DNA of 62,564 nt from an uncultured Clostridia bacterium (GTDB lineage Bacteria; Bacillota; Clostridia; Oscillospirales; Ruminococcaceae). Positions 27,478 to 35,572 of the stretch are shown one piece after another. The position numbers were made by a program, and so were the translations under genes. Under the pieces are notes generated by a model that made no database searches, was not told the origin of the DNA, and worked only from the letters and a program-made list of their open reading frames with translations. The stretch's first letter is position 1; each line of letters begins with the position of its first letter. The stretch lies in contig CANPXN010000013.1 of the NCBI GenBank assembly GCA_947586185.1, positions 1 to 62,564 on the forward strand. The letters are read 5' to 3'.

Positions 27478-28092
27478 ATGAACGATGAACCGTTGCTTGA
27501 AAAAGAGTATGCCTATACAGAAAAGGCTCTTGATGAGGCTCTTTCAATAATGGAAAAGACTGTATTTAAGACAAAGCGTATGCTTGGACTTACTGGCTTT
27601 CTTGTACTTTTCGGAGGACTGGGAATCGTTTGTGCGCTGACAGGAGAGATATGGGGATTGGTTGGTATTCCGATTGCGCTGGCGTTCTATTTCATGCTGA
27701 GAAACAGCTTTCGGAAGGAATATCTTGAGTCAAATTCTCTTGAGGCAGATGAAAAATACTTGTCAAAGAATAAAATACTTTCGGTATATGATAACCGGAT
27801 AGAAATATACGCTGAGTATACTAATCCGGATTATGTTGAAAGCAAAGAAGATTATAACGATCCTGAATATATTGAGCTTAGGGATGAGCTTAATAAAATG
27901 ATGGGTACATGTGTATACCCCTTTTCAAAGAAGAGAACGAGAGTCTACGAAAATGAAAGCGCTATTGTTGTTTATTGGGGAAGGGATCGCAACAACCCTA
28001 TTGAGAAGAGCATTTTCTCGCAGGCCGAGCTTGACATTCTTCACAGCATTTTTAAAGAAAAGCTTGGAAAGCGATATATAGTGATACAGTAA
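27478..28092 (+). CDS. YcxB-like membrane protein
   Basis: A 204-aa protein with two adjacent membrane helices (about residues 38-80: TGFLVLFGGLGIVCALTG and WGLVGIPIALAFYFML) and a cytoplasmic C-terminal domain. The layout (YcxB-like, with IFSQAELDILHSIFKEKLG near the end) recalls YcxB-domain proteins of Firmicutes. The role is unknown. It is the last gene of the unit beginning at or before lspA, and a strong terminator follows. The family name is tentative. Confidence 0.55.
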   Translation: MNDEPLLEKEYAYTEKALDEALSIMEKTVFKTKRMLGLTGFLVLFGGLGIVCALTGEIWGLVGIPIALAFYFMLRNSFRKEYLESNSLEADEKYLSKNKILSVYDNRIEIYAEYTNPDYVESKEDYNDPEYIELRDELNKMMGTCVYPFSKKRTRVYENESAIVVYWGRDRNNPIEKSIFSQAELDILHSIFKEKLGKRYIVIQ

Positions 28093-28100
28093 GCTTATTT

Positions 28101-28135
28101 GAAAAACTCCTCTGTTTTATTGAGGAGTTTTTCAA
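28101..28135 (+). terminator. Terminator
   Basis: GAAAAACTCCTC (28101-28112) pairs exactly with GAGGAGTTTTTC (28122-28133). The stem ends in a T run. Confidence 0.9.
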
Positions 28136-28142
28136 AATGTAT

Positions 28143-28170
28143 TGCAATTAAAGAAAATATATGGTATAAT
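28143..28170 (+). promoter_or_regulatory. Promoter into a gene-free stretch
   Basis: TTGCAA (28143-28148), a 16-base spacer and TATAAT (28165-28170). The 15-mer TATGGTATAATAAAT (28160-28174) recurs exactly at 28270-28284. The stretch 28175-28250 has no ORF but can fold (TGCAG/CTGCA), so an upstream tRNA promoter or a small RNA are both possible. Confidence 0.45.
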
Positions 28171-28249
28171 AAATTCGAGCATTTATTATTTTATTTTTAT
28201 GTCCTTGCAGATACGCATATCTTCGATTTGCTCCCTGCATATCGGACAA

Positions 28250-28284
28250 TTATACCATAACTTCTCAGTTATGGTATAATAAAT
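28250..28284 (+). promoter_or_regulatory. Palindromic promoter region of tRNA-Ser
   Basis: TTATACCATAACT (28250-28262) is the exact reverse complement of AGTTATGGTATAA (28267-28279), loop TCTC. The right arm contains the -10 TATAAT (28275-28280). The tRNA begins 22 bases further on. The palindrome may be an operator or a byproduct of the repeated promoter sequence. Confidence 0.5.
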
Positions 28285-28301
28285 AAGCTAATTTGATATT
28301 T

Positions 28302-28390
28302 GGAGTGGTATCGAAGTGGTCATAACGGGACTGACTCGAAATCAGTTGTACCTCACGGTACCGTGGGTTCGAATCCCACCCACTCCGCCA
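28302..28390 (+). tRNA. tRNA-Ser (anticodon CGA)
   Basis: The acceptor stem GGAGTGG pairs with CCACTCC. The anticodon CGA is at 28337-28339, in a loop CTCGAAA. A long class II variable arm (GTACC/GGTAC) follows. The T loop is TTCGAAT. CCA is encoded (28388-28390). Its 3' end borders recombinase remnants, which is typical of an integration site. Confidence 0.95.
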
Positions 28391-28401
28391 GAAAACTCAG
28401 T

Positions 28402-28440
28402 CTGCAAGCAGTTTTTGCCGTTTGCAGGCTTTTTCTTTTT
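28402..28440 (+). terminator. Terminator of tRNA-Ser
   Basis: CTGCAA (28402-28407) pairs with TTGCAG (28422-28427), followed by a long T-rich tail. Confidence 0.65.
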
Positions 28441-28532
28441 TCTGCACCTTTGGGATTTTTCCGTGAGTTCTCTCCTGAAAATCGGTAGTTCTCTCCTAAA
28501 TTTTCTGGGATTTGAACTCTGGATATGTAGTT

Positions 28533-28559
28533 GGCGTATCCTTAGTAAAGCGATACGCC
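28533..28559 (-). terminator. Terminator of the recombinase gene
   Basis: GGCGTATC (28533-28540) and GATACGCC (28552-28559) form an 8-bp stem, seven bases past the recombinase stop when read leftward. Confidence 0.6.
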
Positions 28560-28566
28560 GCAGAAG

Positions 28567-28749
28567 CTACGAAATAGCTTCTAATGCGCCACTCAGACCG
28601 TTTACCATTGCATCAGCCGATGACAGCTTGGAATTGTAATCCAAATGAGCATATACATTTGCCGTAGTTGAAAAATCGCTGTGTCCGAGCCATTCCTGTA
28701 TCTGCTTCATAGGAACACCGTTCGCAAGAAGCAGCGAAGCACAACTATG
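28567..28749 (-). pseudogene. Tyrosine recombinase, C-terminal fragment
   Basis: Sixty codons and a stop, read leftward, give the end of an integrative-element integrase. The series starts at HSCASLLLANG and includes IQEWLGHSDFSTTANVYAH, with the HxLGHS-like histidine region and the catalytic Tyr in ANVYAHLDYN. Just before the His the frame meets a stop and unrelated sequence. The rest of the protein, up to FHDLRH, lies at 34440-34682 on the same strand, so one gene has been split by about 5.7 kb. Its place beside the 3' end of tRNA-Ser fits an element that integrates there. Confidence 0.85.
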
Positions 28750-29060
28750 CCATTACGGTATAATAACGACAAACAGAAAAAGCCTTGATCATCCGGGCAC
28801 AGGTAGATACCGTGCTGGGGGTTGATGGAGACGGCAAAGACAATCTTGATTTACAGATGGTCCAGCAATCAGAATATGAGAAGAAAGTTCAGATTTTGCA
28901 GGATGCCAAACGGCAGCTTTATCGGCAACCAGGTGTTTGCATGTGTCTTACCAGATGAAAGGCACAAATTGAGGGCCTTCCTTGATGCTAAGCAAAAGCG
29001 CGAAGCAAAGGAAAGCCCTAAGAGAAATCGCCATTTCAAATTTGAAAAAAGATAGAAATT
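28750..29060 (+). pseudogene. Unidentified gene remnant between integrase half and direct repeat
   Basis: This stretch has two overlapping open segments in different forward frames. One (about 28784-28957) reads AQVDTVLGVDGDGKDNLDLQ and a Lys/Gln-rich helix. The other (about 28930-29055) ends PDERHKLRAFLDAKQKREAK and so on, very basic. Joined by a frameshift they could be the C-terminus of a mobile-element protein. I do not recognise the family. It has no convincing start, so I treat it as debris. Confidence 0.35.
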
Positions 29061-29088
29061 TTTTTGTCGTGGGCTTGACATACGGGTG
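29061..29088. repeat. 28-bp direct repeat, left copy
   Basis: Identical over 28 bases to 34412-34439 (core GTCGTGGGCTTGACATACGG). Read on the minus strand, it directly follows a string encoding IEFHDL, a tyrosine recombinase box-II-like sequence with one base missing. Confidence 0.9.
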
Positions 29089-29226
29089 TCTAAGTCATGA
29101 AACTCGATTTTTGATTTATATTTCATTATTACTTGGATTTTTGAAATAAATTTAAGCGATAGCCCTTTTCTTATTTCAATATTGATGATATACTGAAAAT
29201 AGATTTTTACTATTGAGGTATACGAG

Positions 29227-30351
29227 ATGCTTCCCTATACAGGAGACTATATTGAGCATATTGACAACAACATAGACGATTTTAAATATTATACATTTAC
29301 CCCTCGATCTCTAGTGCATGGGGGTATGTATAAAATGGATGATGAACTATCTGCTTTGTTAATTGAGGCTCACCGGAATATTGGATTTCTGGAGGGGCTT
29401 CTTAAATATGCCCCAAATAAAGATGCATTCGGCGAATTGATGCAATTAAAAGAATGTGCATATTCCCTAATGATCGACTATGATAGCCCTACTTTCCAAG
29501 ATATACTTATCAGTCGAGGAAACGGTAAAGGTGATATTACTCCAATCACCAATCTTGAACTGGCTTATAAGGAAGCGAGGAATAGGATAATTTCAGCCCC
29601 AGATCTAAGCAAACTTTGCGGAATTGCATTATACGGTGATGCAGCTGATAAAACAGTTGCCGTTAGGAATAATCAGACTTTTTTGTTAGGCATTAGGACG
29701 AACCTTAAAGCCTACAATCCCACGGCTCCTGAAGCAATTTTACAAGCGTTAGCTGACATTTCCGCCTATCTATTCAATGACAAAGACACTGATCCGTTGA
29801 TTAAGGCTGCTCTGGTACATTATCAATTTGAGATGATTCATCCGTTTGAACAATACAACGGTATCGTTGGGCGAATTGTGATTCCGATGATATTGCACGA
29901 CATTATCAGAGATGCACTACCCCTGATGTGCTTATCTGAATACATGTATCATAATAAGAATGAATATTTTGACTTGCTAAGAACAACGCAATACAGTGGT
30001 GGATATATTCGTTGGATTAAGTTTTTTGTAAACGCTATACAAGAAACAGCAAAACAATCTGCTGAGTTATTGATGCAATACGAATCCATTATCTCAGAAG
30101 ATGAGTATCATCTAAAAGAAAATGGTAAATTACCTAAAACTATCTTGGCGGTTTACAACTATCTCAAGAGCTTTCCTATAACGACTATAACGGTTACAGA
30201 AAGAAAACTGGGATTATCTTTCAACACGGTATCAAAAACATTTAATTTGTTGCAAAAGCATGGAATTATTGAAGATTATGAGAATTCTGTTAGAAATCGG
30301 GTTTTTAGATATGTTAAGTTGGAAAAATTGATAAGCTCTAAGTACGATTAA
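29227..30351 (+). CDS. Fic-fold protein with degenerate motifs and C-terminal winged helix
   Basis: A 374-aa Fic-family protein. Fic enzymes normally move AMP or another phosphate-containing group onto proteins. The core motif at residues 205-216 reads HPFEQYNGIVGR, where HPFx(D/E)GNGRxxGR is usual. His205, Asn211 and the last Arg remain. The metal-binding acid is Gln, the Gly is Tyr and the first Arg is Ile. The inhibitory helix motif (S/T)xxxE(G/N) reads S80-LMI-D84-Y85, with Asp for Glu. A winged helix-turn-helix (about residues 300-370, LPKTILAVYNYLKS onward) ends the protein. It is AT-rich, has codon use unlike its neighbours and lies 64 bases upstream of the STAND gene, so the two form an operon. 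Catalysis may be lost or altered. A regulatory role is an inference. Confidence 0.8.
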   Translation: MLPYTGDYIEHIDNNIDDFKYYTFTPRSLVHGGMYKMDDELSALLIEAHRNIGFLEGLLKYAPNKDAFGELMQLKECAYSLMIDYDSPTFQDILISRGNGKGDITPITNLELAYKEARNRIISAPDLSKLCGIALYGDAADKTVAVRNNQTFLLGIRTNLKAYNPTAPEAILQALADISAYLFNDKDTDPLIKAALVHYQFEMIHPFEQYNGIVGRIVIPMILHDIIRDALPLMCLSEYMYHNKNEYFDLLRTTQYSGGYIRWIKFFVNAIQETAKQSAELLMQYESIISEDEYHLKENGKLPKTILAVYNYLKSFPITTITVTERKLGLSFNTVSKTFNLLQKHGIIEDYENSVRNRVFRYVKLEKLISSKYD

Positions 30352-30415
30352 TTTACGTAGCTCATAAGCTACAATAAAGCATATAGAGAAACTATGATAA
30401 CACAAAGGTGAAAAA

Positions 30416-33400
30416 ATGAGTAAAAGAATAAAGAAAAAAAGCAAAAAAAGCATTGTTCCAAAGTTGAACATACAGGAATTAAAGGAATCTAGAGATGGCG
30501 GCCAAATCTCATTAAGAGGATACTCATATCAATTTCTGTATTCTTGCTATTTAATTCTTTCAAACTCAAATCCGAATATTTCTTTTCAACTTGAAGGAAT
30601 TGAAGATATTGATTGTATTAAGAAAAAGGAAAATAGCGACAAAGTTACTCATATTCAGCTAAAGTATTCTACCAATAAGCAGGATGCCAGTTTTTTGTGT
30701 GATGTACTTAAAAATTTCCTTGAAGCATATCTGCTAGATCAAAAAAGATCCTTTAAGTTGGTTTACGATTTTCCTGTTGCCAAAGGCCACCTGAGCAAAA
30801 TGCTTGAATCTAATTTAGATGCCAAGTCACGTGAGCATTGGAGCAATGTAATTTTAAACATCAAACAGAATAATCCATCATGGAATTGGTCAGCATATAA
30901 TTTTGATAAATTTCTTTCATGCTTATCATTTGAAAAAATTACGAAGTCTTTGCTGACTACTAAAATTGAAAAAGCTTTAATCGAAGCATACGAAATTGCC
31001 ACAGACAATCTTTCTTTATTTGCAAATAGCATAAAAGTCCTTTGTTTAGAGAAAATGGAGCAACGTGCCTATGTAACCAAAGAGGAGATAGATGCTTGTA
31101 TTCAATCTGTCAAATTTGACATTAGTAAAGGCCCTAAAAATCCGGCTCATAGTTGGATTCGGAAACTGGACTATTCTATGCCCAGCGTTGATGGAGGAAG
31201 GAGCTTTTTTGAGGGCAAAAAAGCTACGCCGTCAGATATAGTAAGCGGTTTGCCAATTAAACGCCCGACGTTAGAACATGATATCATGCATTCCATTCAA
31301 GAAAATACAGTTACTGTAATTAAAGCTTCCAGTGGGCAAGGAAAAACCACATTGGCTTTGCAAGTAGCATATACCCTTCACAAAGAATATACTCCGTATC
31401 AGTTAATGTGGTGCAACAATATCCAAGAGTTAGGAAATATTGCCCAGTACTTTAAGGCAAGGATTCAACTTGGAGAAAAACCGCTTATCATAATTGATAA
31501 TTTGGATAGTCATCTGGGAGAATGGAACCATCTTGCGCAGCTTTTGCAAGTTGAATTGCCTTGCCATTATAAATTGCTCATCACATCGAGAGAGATTGAT
31601 TGGTATAATTACAGCGGTGATTTGAGTAATATCCAATCTTTGAACGTCATTAAACCGGCCCTTGAAGAAAAAGAAGCAATAGAAATATTCAATATATTTA
31701 AGAACGCCAAACGTCTTCACTCAAGCATAACAAGCTGGCAAAAGGCTTGGAGCAAGATAGCGGAAAGGCAACTGCTCATAGAGTATGTTTATTTACTTAC
31801 TCATGGCGAGATGTTATCGGAAAGAATAGCATCCCAGATATCTGAAATCGGCCAATTACCCTCTGGAAAAGCAAAATGTGAAATTTTGCGAAAAGTATGT
31901 TTTGCTGATATTTGTGGAATCAGACTTTCTATTGCCAACCTTTTTACGAACCAATCAGAAGATTCCGGTGCAGATTTTGGTGAACTCTTAAAAAGTATGG
32001 AGTCTGAATTCCTTGTTCATGTTAATACTGAGGGTGGATATATTGAAGGTTTGCATCCCATCCGCTCGATGCATATTGTTAACAGATTGCACGAATTCCT
32101 TCCTATTGATTGTACAGCAATTTCTGTGATTGAAATCGCTCAAAAAGAAGACTATCCAGTATTGTTTTCTCATTTACCGGAGTTTCATCTCAACAAAGGA
32201 GAATTCTTCAGTAACGTTGTAGAAAAATTATGGAACAAAAAGGATTTATCAGGCTATGTTTCTGCGATACAAGGCCTTTTTTCTGGAAGTGTAATGCAGT
32301 ATTATCGTTCAAATCAACCTGCGTTTAATGATGCTGATTCCCATGGCGGTTTATTTATCATATCGACCGAAATGTGCCCTTTTGCAACATTCAGCGAATT
32401 TGATGTGTCGATAAATACACTTGGCAAAATGAAAGAAATTCTACCTGAGAATAAAAATATAAAGTATCTTTGCGAATTGCGAGATCGTATTCCTGCTTGT
32501 GATTTACATGAAACCTTTATCTATACTTTTTGTGAGTGTTTATACAGAAAATTGCTTCAATTTAGTTTTTCCGAGATAAATGACATTACATCCTATGCTA
32601 CCCTTTCTGAGTGGATTTACAACATAGATACATCTTTTAATTTATCTGTCAATTTCCCTTTAATTAGCATCTGGAAAGATCCGGAAAGGTTATCATTGGA
32701 TTGTATTTCGACACTAATGTATATTTCATTCTGCGGTAACAAAGATGTATATGAAAGGTTTGTTCAAAGAAACATTGATTTGATTCTCGGATATCTCAAA
32801 CGCCAAACAAAATCACACAAAATATATATTGATGCTGAAAAAAAGGCAGTCCATGTTGAATATATACTTCGATTGCGTGATATCAAAAGGGGAAATGAAG
32901 AAAGCGTTTCTCGCTTGAAATACATTTGTAAAACCTTGCCTATATTTGATTTGTACTGTTCAGATGCACTGAAGCCAAAATTAAATTTATTATCTGCTTA
33001 TACCATACCTGATGATGCACACAAGGAAATGCCTATCAGAAATATTGTAATAATGTTTCATCAAGACTTGACATCACTATGGAACAAAACTATTATGAGT
33101 AATTATGAATTTGATACGGTGACAGAGTGGTTAGAATACTGGTTTGACATAAGAAAACGTATTTGTTTGCTTGCGGATAAGTGTTGCGCCTGTATTTATA
33201 AACTTCTTAGCAAAAAGCCGTTAGGAAGTCTGGCTGGGGAAGTAGATCGACTCCGTGAAGAATTTTCTTTAGTTACTACTGGTGAAAAGCGATATCCTAA
33301 AGAAGATCGTCCTTTCGAAGATAAAGCAACAGTGCCTGAGGGGTTAGTAAAGATTAAGAGTAAGTACTTTCAAAGCATCCAGAACTTTATTAATCAGTTT

Positions 33401-34363
33401 GTAGGATTTTTAACTAAAGATGAGCAAAATCAAAGGTTGGCAATGATCAATCTTACGACGGCTCAAAGTGCTCTCATAACGATGCAGAACTACTTTGCGG
33501 ATATAGCAATGGATTTTAGCATCCACGAAAGGCATTTTGAGCTTTGTGCAATGGAAACTCAGAGCGTAGGGCGACTCATAATGTACTGTGATTACTATCA
33601 AACACATTCGGCAAGTAAGTATTTTAACAAATACGAAATTAAGGATTGGTATGAGGAACGTTGCAGGAATAAAAGAAGGGCGGTGGAAGAAGGGCTGTCT
33701 CAATTACAGACCAAGTATTCTATTCATTTTCCAAATGAAATTTATACTATTGATATGCTGAGCTATTATCCCATTATAGTTGATAATTTTGATATGTCGT
33801 CAGAGAGCGACTTGAATGAATGGTTTATGGGTTGCATCCCCTTTGCTGATACCCCTTTTGATTATCTGGTAATATTATGTGCAAATGAGACTAGAGAAAT
33901 TAATCCAGTTGCTTTACAGTTTCCAAAACGAATGCTTATTGATATTAAAAAGGCAATTGAATCAGAGGATGATTCATTGCTTGAAAATTTAGCTCCTCCA
34001 TATCCTGTGGATGTAACTGCACAAATGCTCGGTTGCTTTATTGAAAAATATGATTTGCCTGAAAAAAGCAATTCCGATATCAATGCGCTTCCTATCGGAG
34101 ACATCGCAGAAGAATTATGGGTATATTCAACATCTGCAGAATTATTGACTAGCTCAGAGGATGCTAATTATCTTTCAACAGAATTAGAGAGCATTCAGAC
34201 TAACATAGCGGGAATGCTTCATTTATTGGATGGAAAGCTACCGCCCAAAGATATTAACCGAGTGACTTATACATGTAAAAAGGTTTTTGCAGGGAACAAA
34301 TTTGATGATGCCTTATTTAACGAATTTATTGAGGGCTTTATCCCGAAGAACTTGCCAAACTAA
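30416..34363 (+). CDS. Cap4-like nuclease / STAND NTPase, putative defence protein
   Basis: A 1315-aa cytoplasmic protein. Residues about 28-110 look like the Cap4-type (PD-(D/E)xK) double-strand nuclease domain: RGYSYQFLYS, the acidic LEGIEDIDC (Glu60, Glu63, Asp64, Asp66), then THIQLKYS with the QxK pair (Gln81, Lys83). Residues about 300-420 form a P-loop NTPase: Walker A ASSGQGKTTLA (Lys310), Walker B LIIIDNLDS (Asp361-Asp364) and LLITSRE near 388. The remaining 850 or so residues are helical and unassigned, as in sensor regions of STAND proteins such as Avs. That combination suggests abortive anti-phage defence, which is inferred, not shown. The ribosome site AAAGGTG precedes the ATG. 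It is intact with its own terminator, and is unusual in sitting inside a split integrase. Confidence 0.75.
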   Translation: MSKRIKKKSKKSIVPKLNIQELKESRDGGQISLRGYSYQFLYSCYLILSNSNPNISFQLEGIEDIDCIKKKENSDKVTHIQLKYSTNKQDASFLCDVLKNFLEAYLLDQKRSFKLVYDFPVAKGHLSKMLESNLDAKSREHWSNVILNIKQNNPSWNWSAYNFDKFLSCLSFEKITKSLLTTKIEKALIEAYEIATDNLSLFANSIKVLCLEKMEQRAYVTKEEIDACIQSVKFDISKGPKNPAHSWIRKLDYSMPSVDGGRSFFEGKKATPSDIVSGLPIKRPTLEHDIMHSIQENTVTVIKASSGQGKTTLALQVAYTLHKEYTPYQLMWCNNIQELGNIAQYFKARIQLGEKPLIIIDNLDSHLGEWNHLAQLLQVELPCHYKLLITSREIDWYNYSGDLSNIQSLNVIKPALEEKEAIEIFNIFKNAKRLHSSITSWQKAWSKIAERQLLIEYVYLLTHGEMLSERIASQISEIGQLPSGKAKCEILRKVCFADICGIRLSIANLFTNQSEDSGADFGELLKSMESEFLVHVNTEGGYIEGLHPIRSMHIVNRLHEFLPIDCTAISVIEIAQKEDYPVLFSHLPEFHLNKGEFFSNVVEKLWNKKDLSGYVSAIQGLFSGSVMQYYRSNQPAFNDADSHGGLFIISTEMCPFATFSEFDVSINTLGKMKEILPENKNIKYLCELRDRIPACDLHETFIYTFCECLYRKLLQFSFSEINDITSYATLSEWIYNIDTSFNLSVNFPLISIWKDPERLSLDCISTLMYISFCGNKDVYERFVQRNIDLILGYLKRQTKSHKIYIDAEKKAVHVEYILRLRDIKRGNEESVSRLKYICKTLPIFDLYCSDALKPKLNLLSAYTIPDDAHKEMPIRNIVIMFHQDLTSLWNKTIMSNYEFDTVTEWLEYWFDIRKRICLLADKCCACIYKLLSKKPLGSLAGEVDRLREEFSLVTTGEKRYPKEDRPFEDKATVPEGLVKIKSKYFQSIQNFINQFVGFLTKDEQNQRLAMINLTTAQSALITMQNYFADIAMDFSIHERHFELCAMETQSVGRLIMYCDYYQTHSASKYFNKYEIKDWYEERCRNKRRAVEEGLSQLQTKYSIHFPNEIYTIDMLSYYPIIVDNFDMSSESDLNEWFMGCIPFADTPFDYLVILCANETREINPVALQFPKRMLIDIKKAIESEDDSLLENLAPPYPVDVTAQMLGCFIEKYDLPEKSNSDINALPIGDIAEELWVYSTSAELLTSSEDANYLSTELESIQTNIAGMLHLLDGKLPPKDINRVTYTCKKVFAGNKFDDALFNEFIEGFIPKNLPN

Positions 34364-34367
34364 AAAT

Positions 34368-34417
34368 AAAAACTCTGCATTTGTCAGTCTAAATCAAATG
34401 CAGAGTTTTTATTTTTG
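34368..34417 (+). terminator. Terminator of the Fic-STAND operon
   Basis: Arms 34368-34383 (AAAAACTCTGCATTTG) and 34395-34410 pair perfectly over 16 bases. A T run follows and enters the right direct repeat. Confidence 0.92.
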
Positions 34418-34439
34418 TCGTGGGCTTGACATACGGGTG
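34412..34439. repeat. 28-bp direct repeat, right copy
   Basis: Exact match to 29061-29088, start-to-start distance 5351 bases. On the minus strand it follows the integrase codons RFHDLR, replacing the normal continuation of that protein. Confidence 0.9.
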
Positions 34440-34682
34440 GCGAAGGTCGTGGAAACGAATGTGACGCAAATTGTTCTTTTCAAGCAGCTTCGGAAATGAT
34501 GATGTGAGATAGTGCGGAGAAATCAATGTTCCCATCTCATCTACGCAGATATACTCCAAATACTTTTTGTTGTAGCATCGTCCGCATACCCGCTTGTATT
34601 CTTTCTGCTGTTCCTTGAGCTTTAGCAGCTTCTCTTTGAACGCAGGAACAAGGGGCAGCGTTCTCATTTTCCGCATTTTGCA
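34440..34682 (-). pseudogene. Tyrosine recombinase, middle fragment
   Basis: Read leftward this encodes KMRTLPLVPAFKEKLLKLKE, CGRCYNKKYLEYICVDEMG and FPKLLEKNNLRHIRFHDLR, the catalytic-domain part of an ICE-type integrase up to box II. It stops at the direct repeat. The C-terminal third is at 28567-28749. The N-terminal domain is absent: upstream the sequence passes straight into the excisionase gene in another frame, so a deletion removed the integrase start. Confidence 0.85.
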
Positions 34683-34683
34683 G

Positions 34684-34881
34684 ACCTAACCTCAAATAAG
34701 AAAGAAGATGGGCTTTCGGTACTTTGTACGCTCTGCCCACCTTCAAGTGTTCTATTTTGTTTTCACGGAGTAACTGATAACCTGTTTTTGTGCTAACGCC
34801 AAGAGCCTTGCTCATTTCATCGACGGTTAAAATGTCTGAGTATTCTTTTAAGACTAACGCATATATATCTCCAAAGTTCAT
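34684..34881 (-). pseudogene. Excisionase-like helix-turn-helix protein, truncated
   Basis: Sixty-six codons encode a MerR/Xis-type DNA-binding domain (EYSDILTVDEMSKALGVSTK, then YQLLRENKIEHLKVGRAYKV). Such proteins direct excision of Tn916/Tn1549-like elements and sit just before int. Here the frame runs on into integrase DNA in the wrong phase, so the natural stop is lost. The start ATG overlaps the mazF stop by 3 bases. It may still bind DNA. Confidence 0.75.
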
Positions 34882-35242
34882 AAGCTCTTCCTTTTTTCAA
34901 CTCCGATACTGATGAGGAGAGGAAATTCAAGCGATTTCAAATACTGCTCATCAAGGTGTGTGAGATGTTCTTTCAAGCGACTTTTATCAATCGTCCGTAA
35001 CTGCTCAAAGAGAATGATTGAGTTCGCAGGAAGCCCCTCAATTTGCCCCAAATATAAGTGTGTAGGTAATTTCTTCTTTTTTCGTACACGGCTTGTTATG
35101 GCGGCAATAATGACCGTAGGGCTATGCTTGTTTCCTATATCATTGGAGATAACAAGTACAGGTCGTGTTCCTCCTTGCTCCGAGCGACAACAGGGTTTAA
35201 GTCTGCGTAGTAGATGTCGCCACGCTTAATTTTTTTATCCAT
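34878..35242 (-). pseudogene. mazF/pemK toxin gene with a one-base deletion
   Basis: The leftward reading starts well: AGGTCAAACTA before ATG 35240-35242, then MDKKIKRGDIYYADLNPVV. After that the phase shifts. One extra base would restore GSEQGGTRPVLVISNDIG and the rest of a MazF-type ribonuclease to the stop at 34878 (LPANSIILFEQLRTIDKSRL is clear). The shift removes the substrate-binding Arg region, so the toxin should be inactive. No MazE-type antitoxin is seen. The gene belongs to the element remnant, overlapping the excisionase start. Confidence 0.85.
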
Positions 35243-35254
35243 TAGTTTGACCTC

Positions 35255-35431
35255 CTATCTGGATGCGTCTGGCTCTTTGATGACTGTTATATGTAAATCT
35301 TTTGCGTTGATTAGAGTTTCCTTTTTACATTTCGGACAATAAAGAGGATAATTTATCAAGATGGTATCCTCTCTGCATTTATTACGGGTTTTATTGCCGC
35401 ATATCGGGCATAATATCCATTCCTCTGACAT
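35255..35431 (-). CDS. Cysteine-rich KTR domain protein
   Basis: A 58-aa protein, read leftward from ATG 35429-35431 behind AGGGAGGTTGATTTGTA. It has LCPICGNKTRNKC with the KTR signature, then LYCPKCKKETLINAKDLHI, four cysteines in two CxxC pairs that should bind zinc. Small KTR proteins are regular passengers of Tn916/Tn1549-type conjugative elements. Their function is not known. The gene looks intact and stands just upstream of the broken mazF. Confidence 0.85.
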   Translation of the reverse strand: MSEEWILCPICGNKTRNKCREDTILINYPLYCPKCKKETLINAKDLHITVIKEPDASR

Positions 35432-35466
35432 TACAAATCAACCTCCCTCTATGAGAAATCATTTCA

Positions 35467-35572
35467 CTATTTTTTCAAGAACAAGGAAAAGGTGCTGCCT
35501 TTTTCATCAGATGCAACCTTAATATATCCGTTCTGCTTATTCACAATATTCTTTAAGATTTTGCAGTCAAAA
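35467..35572 (-). pseudogene. Histidine kinase C-terminal fragment
   Basis: The leftward frame encodes NIVNKQNGYIKVASDEKGST and ends FSLFLKK, the last strands of a sensor-kinase ATPase domain. Only about 35 residues remain. It abuts the sortase remnant, so a deletion or rearrangement joined the two. Confidence 0.6.

Noticed and set aside
29073-29088. TTGACA in the 28-bp repeat as a promoter
   Set aside because: No -10 box at 16-18 bases in either copy.
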